Source of the DNA: JBDHHQ01 sp039586035
Lineage (GTDB): Bacteria > Gemmatimonadota > Gemmatimonadetes > Longimicrobiales > Gaopeijiaceae
NCBI GenBank assembly: GCA_039586035.1
Contig: JBDHLD010000001.1
Location: 124,001-188,000, forward strand
Direction of reading: 5' to 3'
DNA length: 64,000 nucleotides
Shown piece after piece: positions 1-8,301 of this stretch. Each line of letters begins with the position of its first letter. Positions within the stretch are counted from its first letter, which is position 1. The notes under the pieces were generated by a model that ran no database searches, was not told the origin of the DNA, and saw only the letters and a program-made list of their open reading frames with translations. The position numbers and the translations under genes were made by a program.

Positions 1-591
1 CCGGAAGCTGGATTGCGGCGCTGCGGTCTCATCCGTGCGGAACGACTCCACGCGTTGCGGTCAAGGAACATGCCACGTCACGCGATCCACACGTAAAGTT
101 TTATCGTCACTTATGTTGTCAGGTGTGAGCCGGCGGCATGGTGTGCAAGGTCGTAACGTCTCATTACGGTCCTGCCGCCCTAAGGCGTTACACCCCCTGT
201 CGAAGCGCCGACGTTCCGCGACACTGCAAGTTTGTCGACTGCCGGTCTTATAAACAAGTGTTTCCTTCAATTGGAAGCCAGCCCCGCTTCCCCGTGACGG
301 CAGCAGAAACCCCTGGCTCTCGATAAGATTCCCGGGTGGGGAGGCGGTGGGTCCCCGAAGGGGTTTTGGCTCTTCCCAACGCTGCCTACCGAGGCTATAT
401 GTCTCGCCTCCGGCAGGGGTCGAGTGCCGGCCGCGACGGTTGCGGAGGAGGGCGACGCGGGCGGGTTCGCCGCCGGCGGATGCGCCGCCGAGTCACTGGC
501 GGCAGCCCGGTCCGCGCCACCGGCACCGCACCGCACGGGAAGTGCCTCCGTACACGTCCAGGGCGGACGACCCACAAGAGGGGAACAGCCG
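1..591. other. Noncoding-looking region upstream of the first gene
   Basis: I see no convincing gene here. Short open frames exist on both strands, but they overlap each other, are rich in arginine and cysteine, and have no recognisable domain. The first 300 bases are visibly less G+C-rich than the rest of the window, as expected of an intergenic or regulatory stretch. A small inverted repeat lies at 152-168 (CGTAA, 7-nt loop, TTACG) and another at 252-263 (AAACA, 2 nt, TGTTT). No tRNA cloverleaf or rRNA segment was recognised. The region presumably carries the promoter of the gene at 592 and may contain the end of something that starts outside the window. Confidence 0.5.
353..367 (+). terminator. 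Weak terminator-like hairpin with T run
   Basis: CCCC at 353-356 pairs with GGGG at 360-363 across a GAA loop, and four T residues follow at 364-367. The stem is only 4 bp, so this is a low-confidence intrinsic terminator for transcription entering from the left. Confidence 0.2.
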
Positions 592-1200
592 ATGTCGAGG
601 GAACGGGAGATCCACGAAGTTCGTCGCCGCGACCGGAGCAAGGACGAGGCGTGGATCCGGGCGTATCTTCACGACGCGCCTTTCGGCTTCTTGGCCACCG
701 TGGACAAGGGGCAACCGTTCCTGAACTCGAATCTCTTCGTCTACGTCGAGGAGGATCACGCCATCTACCTCCACACCCATCGCACCGGCCGGACGCGCGA
801 CAACCTGGCGGAGCCCCGGCCCGTGGCGTTCTCAGCGGCCGAGATGGGCCGGCTGCTGCCGGCACCGGAGGCCTTGGAGTTCAGCGTCGAATACTCGGGG
901 GTGGTGGCGTTCGGCACGGGGCGGGTCGTCGAGGATCCGGTGGAGGCGGAGCGGGCGCTCCAGCTGCTGCTCGACAAGTACGCGCCTCATCTTCGGCCCG
1001 AGCGGGACTACCGGCCCATCGTCCCCGAAGAGCTCGCGCGGACCGCCGTCTATCGGGTGGACATCGAGGCGTGGAGCGGTAAGAAGAAGGAAGCCGACGA
1101 GGCGTTCTCGGGTGCCTACCGATATGAGGATCGTCAGCGCCTGAAGGACGAGCGCGAGGAGAAGCTCGACGGCGGAGACACGCCCGAGGCCCCGCGGTGA
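592..1200 (+). CDS. Pyridoxamine 5'-phosphate oxidase-like flavin-binding protein
   Basis: The 202-residue product has the FMN-binding split-barrel pattern of the pyridoxamine-phosphate-oxidase-like/NimA group. The first strand pair reads FGFLATVDKGQPFLNSN (about residues 31-47), followed by the HTHRTGRTRDNL stretch typical of the Nim-type branch near residue 63. Members are cytoplasmic FMN proteins, often of unknown substrate; some reduce nitroimidazoles. The open frame extends back to 424, but ATG 592 is chosen because AAGAGGGG (576-583) stands 8 nt before it and the protein homology begins there. The last 40 residues are charged and probably flexible. The neighbour at 1249 lies 48 bp downstream on the same strand and may be co-transcribed. 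Family assignment is solid, substrate unknown. Confidence 0.85.
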   Translation: MSREREIHEVRRRDRSKDEAWIRAYLHDAPFGFLATVDKGQPFLNSNLFVYVEEDHAIYLHTHRTGRTRDNLAEPRPVAFSAAEMGRLLPAPEALEFSVEYSGVVAFGTGRVVEDPVEAERALQLLLDKYAPHLRPERDYRPIVPEELARTAVYRVDIEAWSGKKKEADEAFSGAYRYEDRQRLKDEREEKLDGGDTPEAPR

Positions 1201-1248
1201 GGCCCCTGGCTCCATGACCGGGCCCCTCCGGCTACATCATGGCCCACG

Positions 1249-2238
1249 GTGTCGGTTGTGAGTCTGTCCCCCGAGGTCCTCGTGCTCTCCGCGGCCGACG
1301 CCGAAGTCGCGTTGAGCATGGAGGAGGCGATTTCCGCTCAACGGGATGCCTTCGGCCAGCTGGCCGCGGGCCACGCCGTCATCCCGCCTCGGGCGGTGTT
1401 GCCGGTGGCGGGCGGCACCACCCTGTTCATGCCTGGATACCTCGAGGCTTCCGGGGTGTTGGGTCTCAAGGTCGTCTCGGTGATGCCCGGCAACCCCGGC
1501 CAGGGTCTCCCCGCCGTACCGGGCGCCACGCTGCTGCTCGACCACCAGACGGGACTGCCCGTGGCGCTGCTGGACGCCGCCTACCTCACCGCTCTACGCA
1601 CGGCCGCGGGCTCGGGCCTGGCCACGGATCTACTCGCCTCGCCCGACGCGCGCGTCCTCGCCGTCTTCGGGGCGGGGGCCCAGGCGCGACAACACATAAG
1701 GGCCATTCGCGCAGTGCGTCCGATTCAGGAGGTCCGCGTCGTGTCCAGGCGGGTCGAGGGGGCCCGGGCTCTGGCCGCCGAGCTGGACGGCGTGGACGTG
1801 CGGACGGTGGACGACCCGGGCGCAGCGGTCGCCGGCGCGCAGGTGGTGGTGACCGCCACGAACAGCGCCACACCGGTGTTTCCGGGCGCGGCCCTGGACG
1901 TCGGGACGCACGTGTGCGCCATCGGAGCCTACACGCCCCAGACCCGGGAGGTCGACGAGGACGTGGTGTGCCGGGCTCGCATCGTGGTAGACACGAGAGA
2001 GGGTGCCCTGAGCGAGGCGGGAGATCTCCTGATCCCCCTGGCGGAGGGGCTGCTGCACGAGAGTGACATCGACGCGGAGCTGGGAGAGCTCGTGAACGGG
2101 GAGCGGCCGCCGGGTAGCCTCGGGCGCCCCGTCACCTTCTACAAGTCGGTGGGCAACGCGGCGCAGGATCTGGCCACGGCCCAGAGGGTCTTCGAGGCGG
2201 CCCGAACGCGCGGTCTCGGAACGCTGGCTCCCCTGTAG
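1249..2238 (+). CDS. Ornithine cyclodeaminase / mu-crystallin family protein
   Basis: This 329-residue protein matches the ornithine cyclodeaminase/mu-crystallin/alanine dehydrogenase family in length and layout. An N-terminal substrate domain contains PGATLLLDHQTGLPVALLDA (residues 91-110) and TALRTAAGSGLATDLLA just after. The Rossmann domain opens with VFGAGAQA (139-146). The family comprises cytoplasmic NAD(P)-dependent enzymes that deaminate or reduce amino or imino acids: ornithine to proline, ketimine reduction, or alanine/arginine dehydrogenation. Which reaction applies cannot be told from sequence. The start is GTG 1249; no strong Shine-Dalgarno sequence is visible, and GTG 1258 is possible. 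Agmatinase at 23043 and ornithine aminotransferase at 47424 also belong to arginine/ornithine metabolism, but they are far away. Confidence 0.85.
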   Translation: MSVVSLSPEVLVLSAADAEVALSMEEAISAQRDAFGQLAAGHAVIPPRAVLPVAGGTTLFMPGYLEASGVLGLKVVSVMPGNPGQGLPAVPGATLLLDHQTGLPVALLDAAYLTALRTAAGSGLATDLLASPDARVLAVFGAGAQARQHIRAIRAVRPIQEVRVVSRRVEGARALAAELDGVDVRTVDDPGAAVAGAQVVVTATNSATPVFPGAALDVGTHVCAIGAYTPQTREVDEDVVCRARIVVDTREGALSEAGDLLIPLAEGLLHESDIDAELGELVNGERPPGSLGRPVTFYKSVGNAAQDLATAQRVFEAARTRGLGTLAPL

Positions 2239-2260
2239 GACGGGTCGGTTCCCCCGGACG

Positions 2261-2290
2261 CCGGGCCGGCTCACCCCGCTGCCGGCCCGG
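2261..2290 (+). terminator. Perfect 10-bp hairpin downstream of the cyclodeaminase homologue
   Basis: CCGGGCCGGC at 2261-2270 is exactly complementary to GCCGGCCCGG at 2281-2290, with a 10-nt loop. It begins 23 bases after the stop codon at 2238. No T run follows, so it would act as a U-less hairpin terminator or as an mRNA-stabilising stem. Confidence 0.5.
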
Positions 2291-2415
2291 GTTCGCTCCA
2301 GACCCGACCGGGCTCGCGGACGCAATACCGGCCCCACGACTCCAGCTGGCCGAGACCCTTCGCCCCATGATACGGGCGCGCACGCAGCTCACCGTGTACC
2401 TTTAGCGCGCGCGCG

Positions 2416-4065
2416 ATGCGCCGTGTGACCCGCCCCGGCCTTCCCTGCAGCCGACCACCGTTGGAGATGAACGCTTCGGATGACTTCTTCTCGGCGCTGA
2501 TCCGAGCGTACGATCTGACCGGATCGCACCCACCTCACCACCCGTCCGTGCGCGTGGCGCTCGCCGAGGCCGTGACCAAGCTGGAGGCCTGTCCGGAGGC
2601 CGCCGCCGCCGTCCGCGAGGACGGGCTTGCGGTCGAAGGACGGGCGACCGTGGAGGAAGGGGGCCCTTCGGCGCTGGCGAAGACGCTGCATCGGGCTGGC
2701 GTAACCCGCGTCCGCCTGCTCGCCGACGCCGGGATGGCGGCGGTGGAGGAGTTGGTCCGGGCGGCTCGGCTGACCGAGGGCCAGTGGGACGCCCAGGGTC
2801 GGGCGCTGCGGGCGCTCACGGCCGCGGGCCTCGAGCTGACCTTCGCCGCGGCGCCGGGGCCTGGACGGTCTGGCCAGGGCGGGCCGACCGGCCCGGATCC
2901 CGCGACGCCACCCCTCTCCCGTCCGCTCCCGTCCTTGAACCGACCGTCGGACCGGACCGGGCCGCCGACCGACGGGGGGCACGCGCCGGAAGGTGACCCG
3001 CGGCTCGCCAGGGCCGCGGCCGCCCTCTTCGGTGGCGGCGCTCGAAGGGAAGAGGGTGACGTCGCCAGGGGGCGGTCGGCCTCCACGCCCGACGAGCGGC
3101 CCGGGCTCGACGCGGGATTGGAGGAAGCCGTGCGGGCCTACGCCGCACACCCCGATGAGGGCCTCGCGGACATCATCACCGAAACGGTGTCCGGGCTCGC
3201 GTCGCGCGAAGAGCTCGACCGGGTGGTGGCCGGCATGGCGATCCTGGTTCGCGCGGCGGACGAGGGTCCCGAGGATCCCCGCATCGTGTTGGCGCGCCGC
3301 CTGGGGCGGTCGGAGGTGCTCGCCCACCTGGGCCGGGCCCTGGCCATTGGCGAGCCGGACGACCCTGATCAGCTCGTGGACCTGGTGGCCGCGCTGGGGA
3401 CGGAGATGGCGGACGTGCTGGCACAGGCGCTCACGGAGGCCAGCGACCGGTCGCACCGGGACCGATACCTCGAGGTATTGAGCGGCATGGGGCGGGGGGC
3501 GTCCGGCGCCGTGGAGGACATGATCGGGGACGCTCGGTGGTTCGTCGTACGGAACGGGGTGAGGCTTCTCCCGGAAGTGGCCGGGGGCCGGGCTGTGGAA
3601 CACCTGGCCCGGGCACTGGGGCACCACGACCCCCGGGTGCGGACCGAGGCGGCGCGAGCTCTCGCCCGGGTGGCCGGCGACCGGGCCGTGCGCCTGCTGC
3701 TGACCATGCTGGGCGACCCCGACGAGGCGGTCCGATCAGCCACCGTCGACGCGCTGGGCACGGCGGGGGGGCGGGAGGTCGTGCCGGCACTCCTCGACCG
3801 GCTCGGCGTCGAGACCGAGGCCAACGTGCAAGTCGAGATCCTTCGGGCCCTGGGCCGGATCGGCGACCCCCGCGCCGTGCCTTCGCTGAGCCGGAGGGTG
3901 ACCACGGGCTCCTTCCTCGTGGGCCAGACCGACGTACGCCTGGCGGCCGTACGGGCGCTCTGGGCCCTGGGCACCCCTGAGGCGCGGACGGTCGTGATGC
4001 AGGCTCTCGAGGACCCCGATCCCGATGTTCGGGGCGCTGCCCGCACACTCCTCGGGGGCCACTGA
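2416..4065 (+). CDS. HEAT-repeat domain protein
   Basis: This 549-residue protein of unknown function has three visible parts. The N-terminal ~140 residues carry the FFSALIRAYDLTGSHPPHHP pattern followed by 'L-x-V-E-G' and 'GVTRVRLLADAG' elements, an N-terminal module often found in bacterial HEAT and HD-domain proteins. A proline/arginine-rich linker follows (about residues 150-230). The C-terminal half contains degenerate then clear HEAT/PBS-lyase-type repeats, for example DPRVRTEAARALARVAGD, DEAVRSATVDALGTAGG and DPDVRGAARTLL. Such repeats form scaffolds for protein contacts. The start is uncertain: ATG 2416 gives an extra 17 basic residues, while ATG 2467 starts at the recognisable MNASDDFF. 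Neither has a good ribosome site. It ends 53 bp from the convergent hydrolase gene. Confidence 0.7.
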   Translation: MRRVTRPGLPCSRPPLEMNASDDFFSALIRAYDLTGSHPPHHPSVRVALAEAVTKLEACPEAAAAVREDGLAVEGRATVEEGGPSALAKTLHRAGVTRVRLLADAGMAAVEELVRAARLTEGQWDAQGRALRALTAAGLELTFAAAPGPGRSGQGGPTGPDPATPPLSRPLPSLNRPSDRTGPPTDGGHAPEGDPRLARAAAALFGGGARREEGDVARGRSASTPDERPGLDAGLEEAVRAYAAHPDEGLADIITETVSGLASREELDRVVAGMAILVRAADEGPEDPRIVLARRLGRSEVLAHLGRALAIGEPDDPDQLVDLVAALGTEMADVLAQALTEASDRSHRDRYLEVLSGMGRGASGAVEDMIGDARWFVVRNGVRLLPEVAGGRAVEHLARALGHHDPRVRTEAARALARVAGDRAVRLLLTMLGDPDEAVRSATVDALGTAGGREVVPALLDRLGVETEANVQVEILRALGRIGDPRAVPSLSRRVTTGSFLVGQTDVRLAAVRALWALGTPEARTVVMQALEDPDPDVRGAARTLLGGH

Positions 4066-4118
4066 CGTCTCGACCGCGGGCTCCGGGGCGTCGGTCGCCC
4101 GAGACCGGGCCCGTGTCT

Positions 4119-5318
4119 TCAGGCGACCCCTAGCGCTCGCCGCAGACCGTCCAGGAAGCGGACGCCCTCCCAGGCAAAGCGGAACCGGGCTCCCGCCGAG
4201 TGAGGCTGTGAGTGGGCGAACAGCCCGGTGACGAAGGCCGAGACATCGGCGCCCTTGGGGAAGCGCCGAGCGAGGCGCAGCGTCTCCGTGTACGGAATCA
4301 AGCGATCCTCACGGCCGTGGACGAGACGGACCGGCACCGGCACCCGGTCGAGCACCGGTCGTGGATCCAGGGCCGGAGCCGCCCGGCGGGCTGCCCGTGC
4401 CAGCTCCACGGCCAGCCGCTCGCCCTGGCCCTCGTCCGGCTGCCTGCCCGAGTGGGGCGCGAAGAGGTCGAAGAGCGGTCGGCGCTCGGGAGCGATCTCC
4501 CGGCGCAGGGATGACTTGACGGGGTCGTAGACCGGACTGGTCGACTCGATGCGGCGGTCGCCCGCCTCTGCCGCGAGGTGCCGCAGGGCATCTGCCACGT
4601 CGTCGGCGTCCTCGTGGCCGGGGATACCGGTGAGGTAGTTGGCACCGACCACCCAGCGCCCATAGGGGTCGGGGACGAGCCGCTCCTCTCGACCGGCCCA
4701 CTCGTGACGCCCGGTGAACTGGAACCGCATGGTACGCTCCAGGTCGCAGTAGCCACCGAAGCCCACGACCCCAGCCAGGTGACCGGCCATGCTGGGGTCC
4801 GCAGCGGCGGCGATTCCGGTGGGCGCGCCGAAGGAGAAACCCACCAACCCCGTCCGGCCGGGCACCGTCTCCGGACGAGCGTCCAGGGCCAGGATCGAGG
4901 CCCGGATCGTGGGCACCACGGTGGCCGGCGACAGGCGGAGCGCCCGCCATTCGGGAATGTCGGGCACGAGGACGGCCGCACCTGTGGCGGCCACCGAGCG
5001 GGCGAAGCGGAGCAGGGAGGGGTGGAGGCGACCGGGTCGCGTGATCCCATGGAGCACGACCCACCCCGGTAAGCCCGCTCGGCGGCCGGCGGGGAGGAAC
5101 AGCGTGCCCGGGACGATCGTCCCGTCGCGACCCAACTCGATCTCCGACTCGTCCACGTCCCAGCGGCTGCCGACCCACCCTCGGGCGAAGCGCACGGAGC
5201 GCACCCAGTCGGAGCAGAGCTTGAGCATGGCGCCGGAAGGTAGGGCCGTGCCTTGCGCGGTGGCCAGCCGCGAGGCCAATTCGGGCACCGACTCGAGGGG
5301 TGGACGGCACGGACGCAT
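4119..5318 (-). CDS. Alpha/beta hydrolase family protein
   Basis: This 399-residue alpha/beta-hydrolase-fold protein carries the oxyanion segment WVVLHGITRPG (about 86-96), the nucleophile elbow VGFSFGAP with Ser162, an acid in VRLVHGREDRLIP, and a histidine in GLFAHSQPH near the C-terminus, so a complete catalytic triad is plausible. No signal peptide or membrane segment is evident in the chosen form. ATG at 5318 is preferred to the longer open frame (to 5516), because the extra residues are arginine-rich and would overlap the divergent gene starting at 5366; ATG 5228 is a shorter option. Closest in style to dienelactone-hydrolase/acetyl-xylan-esterase-like proteins; the substrate cannot be predicted. 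Only 47 bp separate it from the divergent aminotransferase gene. Confidence 0.75.
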   Translation of the reverse strand: MRPCRPPLESVPELASRLATAQGTALPSGAMLKLCSDWVRSVRFARGWVGSRWDVDESEIELGRDGTIVPGTLFLPAGRRAGLPGWVVLHGITRPGRLHPSLLRFARSVAATGAAVLVPDIPEWRALRLSPATVVPTIRASILALDARPETVPGRTGLVGFSFGAPTGIAAAADPSMAGHLAGVVGFGGYCDLERTMRFQFTGRHEWAGREERLVPDPYGRWVVGANYLTGIPGHEDADDVADALRHLAAEAGDRRIESTSPVYDPVKSSLRREIAPERRPLFDLFAPHSGRQPDEGQGERLAVELARAARRAAPALDPRPVLDRVPVPVRLVHGREDRLIPYTETLRLARRFPKGADVSAFVTGLFAHSQPHSAGARFRFAWEGVRFLDGLRRALGVA

Positions 5319-5365
5319 GGTCACGGGCGCCTCGACACCGAACCCCGGTCGTGGAAGAGTCCACG

Positions 5366-6652
5366 ATGCGCAGAAGAGAGTTCCTCGGTCTGCTCGGCGG
5401 CGGCGCCATGGCGTGGCCCCGAGCCCTGGAAGGGTTGGCTCGCCGGCTCGAAGGCGGCGGCGCACCCGACGACGAGCCGTTCTGGGAGTTCGTCCGGGGT
5501 CAGTTCTCGATTCCATCGGATCGGATCTATCTCAACAACGGCACCCTGGGACCGACCCCCCGCCTGGTTGTTGACGCCACTTTCGAGCACGAACGACGCG
5601 TTGCCGCCACGTTGCCCCCCGGTGTCGACTGGGACGCGCTCAAGTCCGTCGTATCCAGGCTCTTGGGCGGCGACCCCGCGGGTTGGGTCTTTCCCAGGAA
5701 TACCACGGAGGCCATGAGCTTCGTCGCACTCGGGTTGGACGTCGGGCCGGGTGACGAGATCGTGACTACGGATCACGAGCACATCGGGGGCGATTCGGCC
5801 TGGGAGCTGCTGGCCGCCCGTCGGGGCGCCGTGCTGAAACGGGCGTCGCTGCCAGCGCCGGCCAGGGGGCAGGAGGACCTGCTCGCCGCCGTGCTCGCCG
5901 AGGTGGGTCCGCGCACGAAGGTGGTCAGCCTCTCCCACGTGACGTTCACGACCGGAACGGTTCTCCCCGTGACCGCGTTGGCCCAGCGGCTCCGGCGTCC
6001 GGGCGTGATCTTCGTCGTCGACGGCGCGCACCCGCCGGGCATGCTCGCGGTGGACGTGGGCGCCCTCGGCACGGACTTCTACGCGTCCTCACCCCACAAA
6101 TGGCTCCTGGCTCCGCAGGGCACCGGCCTTCTCCACATCGCCCCCGAGTGGCGGGACCGGCTCTGGCCTACGGTGGCGTCAGGTGGCTGGGACGACGCGA
6201 CCCTGGGCGCGCACCGTCTCAATCACCTGGGAACCATCGACGAATCGCGGCTGGCGGGCCTGGCCGCGGCGGTGGGGTTCCACCTGGCGCTGGGTCCCCA
6301 ACGCGTGGAGGCGCGCATTCGCCATCTCCGGGGGCTTCTGGAGGAAGGCCTCGCTGCCGTCCCCGATCTGAGACTGGCATCGCCGCAGGTTGCGGAGCTC
6401 CAGTCCGGCATGGTCTCCTTCGACCTCGCTGGCGTGGACTCTTTCGCGCTCCAGCGATATCTGGCTCGAGCCGCCAACGTGCGAACGCGGGTGATCGGCG
6501 AATACGAATACGGTTGGATGAGGCTGTCGACACACGTCTACAACTCGCCCGCAGAGCTGGACCGGGTGGTGGCGCTCATCGGGGCGGCCCGTCGGGAAGG
6601 CGTCAGCGGGGAACTCCGCGAAGACACAACCGTACGACCTCGGCGTATATGA
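5366..6652 (+). CDS. Class V aminotransferase-fold PLP enzyme with twin-arginine signal
   Basis: This 428-residue protein starts MRRREFLGLLGG, a twin-arginine (Tat) export motif, so the folded PLP enzyme is probably exported. The body is a class V aminotransferase of the isopenicillin-N-epimerase/cysteine-desulfurase-like type: NNGTLGPTP near residue 58, VVDGAHPPG (217-225) with the cofactor aspartate and histidine, and the Schiff-base lysine Lys245 in SSPHKWLLAPQGTG. The start is well supported by GGAAGAG (5353-5359), 6 nt before the ATG. The exact reaction (epimerase, desulfurase, lyase or transaminase) is not predictable. It stands between the divergent hydrolase and an exported outer-membrane-type protein 49 bp downstream. 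Confidence 0.85.
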   Translation: MRRREFLGLLGGGAMAWPRALEGLARRLEGGGAPDDEPFWEFVRGQFSIPSDRIYLNNGTLGPTPRLVVDATFEHERRVAATLPPGVDWDALKSVVSRLLGGDPAGWVFPRNTTEAMSFVALGLDVGPGDEIVTTDHEHIGGDSAWELLAARRGAVLKRASLPAPARGQEDLLAAVLAEVGPRTKVVSLSHVTFTTGTVLPVTALAQRLRRPGVIFVVDGAHPPGMLAVDVGALGTDFYASSPHKWLLAPQGTGLLHIAPEWRDRLWPTVASGGWDDATLGAHRLNHLGTIDESRLAGLAAAVGFHLALGPQRVEARIRHLRGLLEEGLAAVPDLRLASPQVAELQSGMVSFDLAGVDSFALQRYLARAANVRTRVIGEYEYGWMRLSTHVYNSPAELDRVVALIGAARREGVSGELREDTTVRPRRI

Positions 6653-6701
6653 CTACGCGACCCCTGCGCCTCCGGGCTTCCCCACACCCCCCACGCGCTT
6701 G

Positions 6702-8207
6702 ATGGCTCGAGCTGCTCCGGCCAGGAACTGGATCGTGGCGCTGATGCTCCTGGCGCCGGCGTCCGTGTGGGCGCAAGGCGAGACCGTCTTCGAGCAACAA
6801 AGGGCGCTCTGGACCGTTGAAGTGGGGGCTGGCGCCCGCGCACCCACGACGCTCTACAACGAGTTCATCGTGCGTCGCGAAAGCGCAGACTCGGTGCTCC
6901 GAACGCGGTGGGAGGAGAATGCCGACATGGGGTGGGAGACCCGAGTCGGCATGCGCTACAACCCCGAGGGAGGCGTGGGACTCTTCTTCGGGGGGTTCCT
7001 TGGCGGCGCGAGCACCACCGCGAGCTTCTCGGGCGGTCTCGAGGCTCCGGAGCGAATCCGCAGGAGCGTCGGCTATTCGGGCCTGGATTTCGGCCTGACG
7101 ATGCGCCTGGGTCACTGGTCGCAGGGCCGGGGGGTCCTGAGCTACCACCTCGGCGGCGTTGTGCAGCGAGCGGTGATCGACCTGTCGCCGGGGCACCGGG
7201 ATGCCCTGGCCTACTTCCGCGACGCGCCGCAACACGAGATCGACTGGGACTCCAGGACATCGACCAGCTGGGGCCTGAACCTGGGTGTGACCCTACGCTC
7301 GCCCATCTCGGAGCGATGGAGCTTCCGCGCCACCTTCAAGGACCTCATCCTTCCCACGAACACCACGTCCCTGGCCGAGCAGGAGATGGAGGACATCGAG
7401 GCGTTGAGCGGCCGTGACGTGCGTGTTTCCCTGAACCGCTACACCTCGCACAACCTCTCCCTGACCGTTGGCGTGGAGTACACGCTGGGTTGGGGACAGC
7501 CTCGCCGCGACGTCATCCGACGGGCTCCACAGCCCGACGCGCCGCCCGAGCTCGATCCCGCGGTCAGAAACGCCACGAGGCTCGCCGCGGCCGGTGACAC
7601 GGCAGCGGCCGTGGCCGCCCTGGAGCATCGGGTGAGCGTGGAACCCCGGGACGCCTTCGCGTGGCGCGAGCTCGCCCTGCTACGCGCACCCCGTGCCGAG
7701 GACGACCCGACGGTACGGCCCGAAGCCCTCGTGACCTTGGAGCGTGCGCTCAACATGAACCCGGGCGACACCGAGCTCCTGCGGGCGTACGGTCGCTTGC
7801 GGGGGCTGACCGAGCGTGCCGGTCGGACGCCCGAAGCCGAGGCCGTGTCCCGGATCGAGCTGTCGTCGTTGTCCGTGAGCACGGGGTCGGACGGCGCCGT
7901 CCGGGTGGCTTTTGCGGCCCGTGGCCTCTCGGCTGCGGTGGATGGTCAACATCGCTACGAGTCCGCGATCGCGGTCTTTGCGGAAGACGGGTCGTCGGTT
8001 CCGATCCGTGCGGGTCTCGCTCCCTTGCACGAGGGGGCCGGCGACGAGCTGGTCATGCTGGGCGCCGCGGCCCAGCTCCCCCTGTCACTCTCTCTCGATT
8101 TCTTCCTCGCCCAGCCAGACCCCGGGTTCTATACTGTGCGCGTCCGGCTGACCGACCTGGAGACCGGCGCGCGCCAGGAAGCCACGGAGGGCTTCGAGCT
8201 CCCCTGA
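6702..8207 (+). CDS. Exported outer-membrane-like protein with TPR-like region
   Basis: The 501-residue product begins with a signal peptide (basic start, hydrophobic IVALMLLAPASV, cleavage near WAQG). Residues ~30-250 alternate polar and aromatic residues with many glycines (FFGGFLGGAS, SGLDFGLTMRLGHW, NLSLTVGVEYTLGWG), as in a small outer-membrane beta-barrel. Residues ~285-370 look like TPR helices (LAAAGDTAAAVAALEHRV, ALVTLERALNMNPGDTELLRAYG). The last ~120 residues are beta-rich and resemble the C-terminal domain of VWFA-type exported proteins. No named family is recognised. ATG 6702 follows an in-frame TTG at 6699; no ribosome site is obvious. It likely belongs to an envelope gene group with the DUF2723 gene 94 bp downstream. 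Confidence 0.6.
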   Translation: MARAAPARNWIVALMLLAPASVWAQGETVFEQQRALWTVEVGAGARAPTTLYNEFIVRRESADSVLRTRWEENADMGWETRVGMRYNPEGGVGLFFGGFLGGASTTASFSGGLEAPERIRRSVGYSGLDFGLTMRLGHWSQGRGVLSYHLGGVVQRAVIDLSPGHRDALAYFRDAPQHEIDWDSRTSTSWGLNLGVTLRSPISERWSFRATFKDLILPTNTTSLAEQEMEDIEALSGRDVRVSLNRYTSHNLSLTVGVEYTLGWGQPRRDVIRRAPQPDAPPELDPAVRNATRLAAAGDTAAAVAALEHRVSVEPRDAFAWRELALLRAPRAEDDPTVRPEALVTLERALNMNPGDTELLRAYGRLRGLTERAGRTPEAEAVSRIELSSLSVSTGSDGAVRVAFAARGLSAAVDGQHRYESAIAVFAEDGSSVPIRAGLAPLHEGAGDELVMLGAAAQLPLSLSLDFFLAQPDPGFYTVRVRLTDLETGARQEATEGFELP

Positions 8208-8301
8208 CCCGCGGAGCGCGGGGCAGTCGCCTCATCCCCCGCCGCCGCAGGGTCGCCCTCCCAGGGCTCGGGTCTCACACTCGCCGTAAACAGCAGAGCG
8301 G

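Noticed and set aside
5319..5516. Upstream extension of the reverse-strand hydrolase reading frame.
   Set aside because: It is arginine-rich, overlaps the divergent aminotransferase gene which has a good ribosome site, and has no homology-like features.
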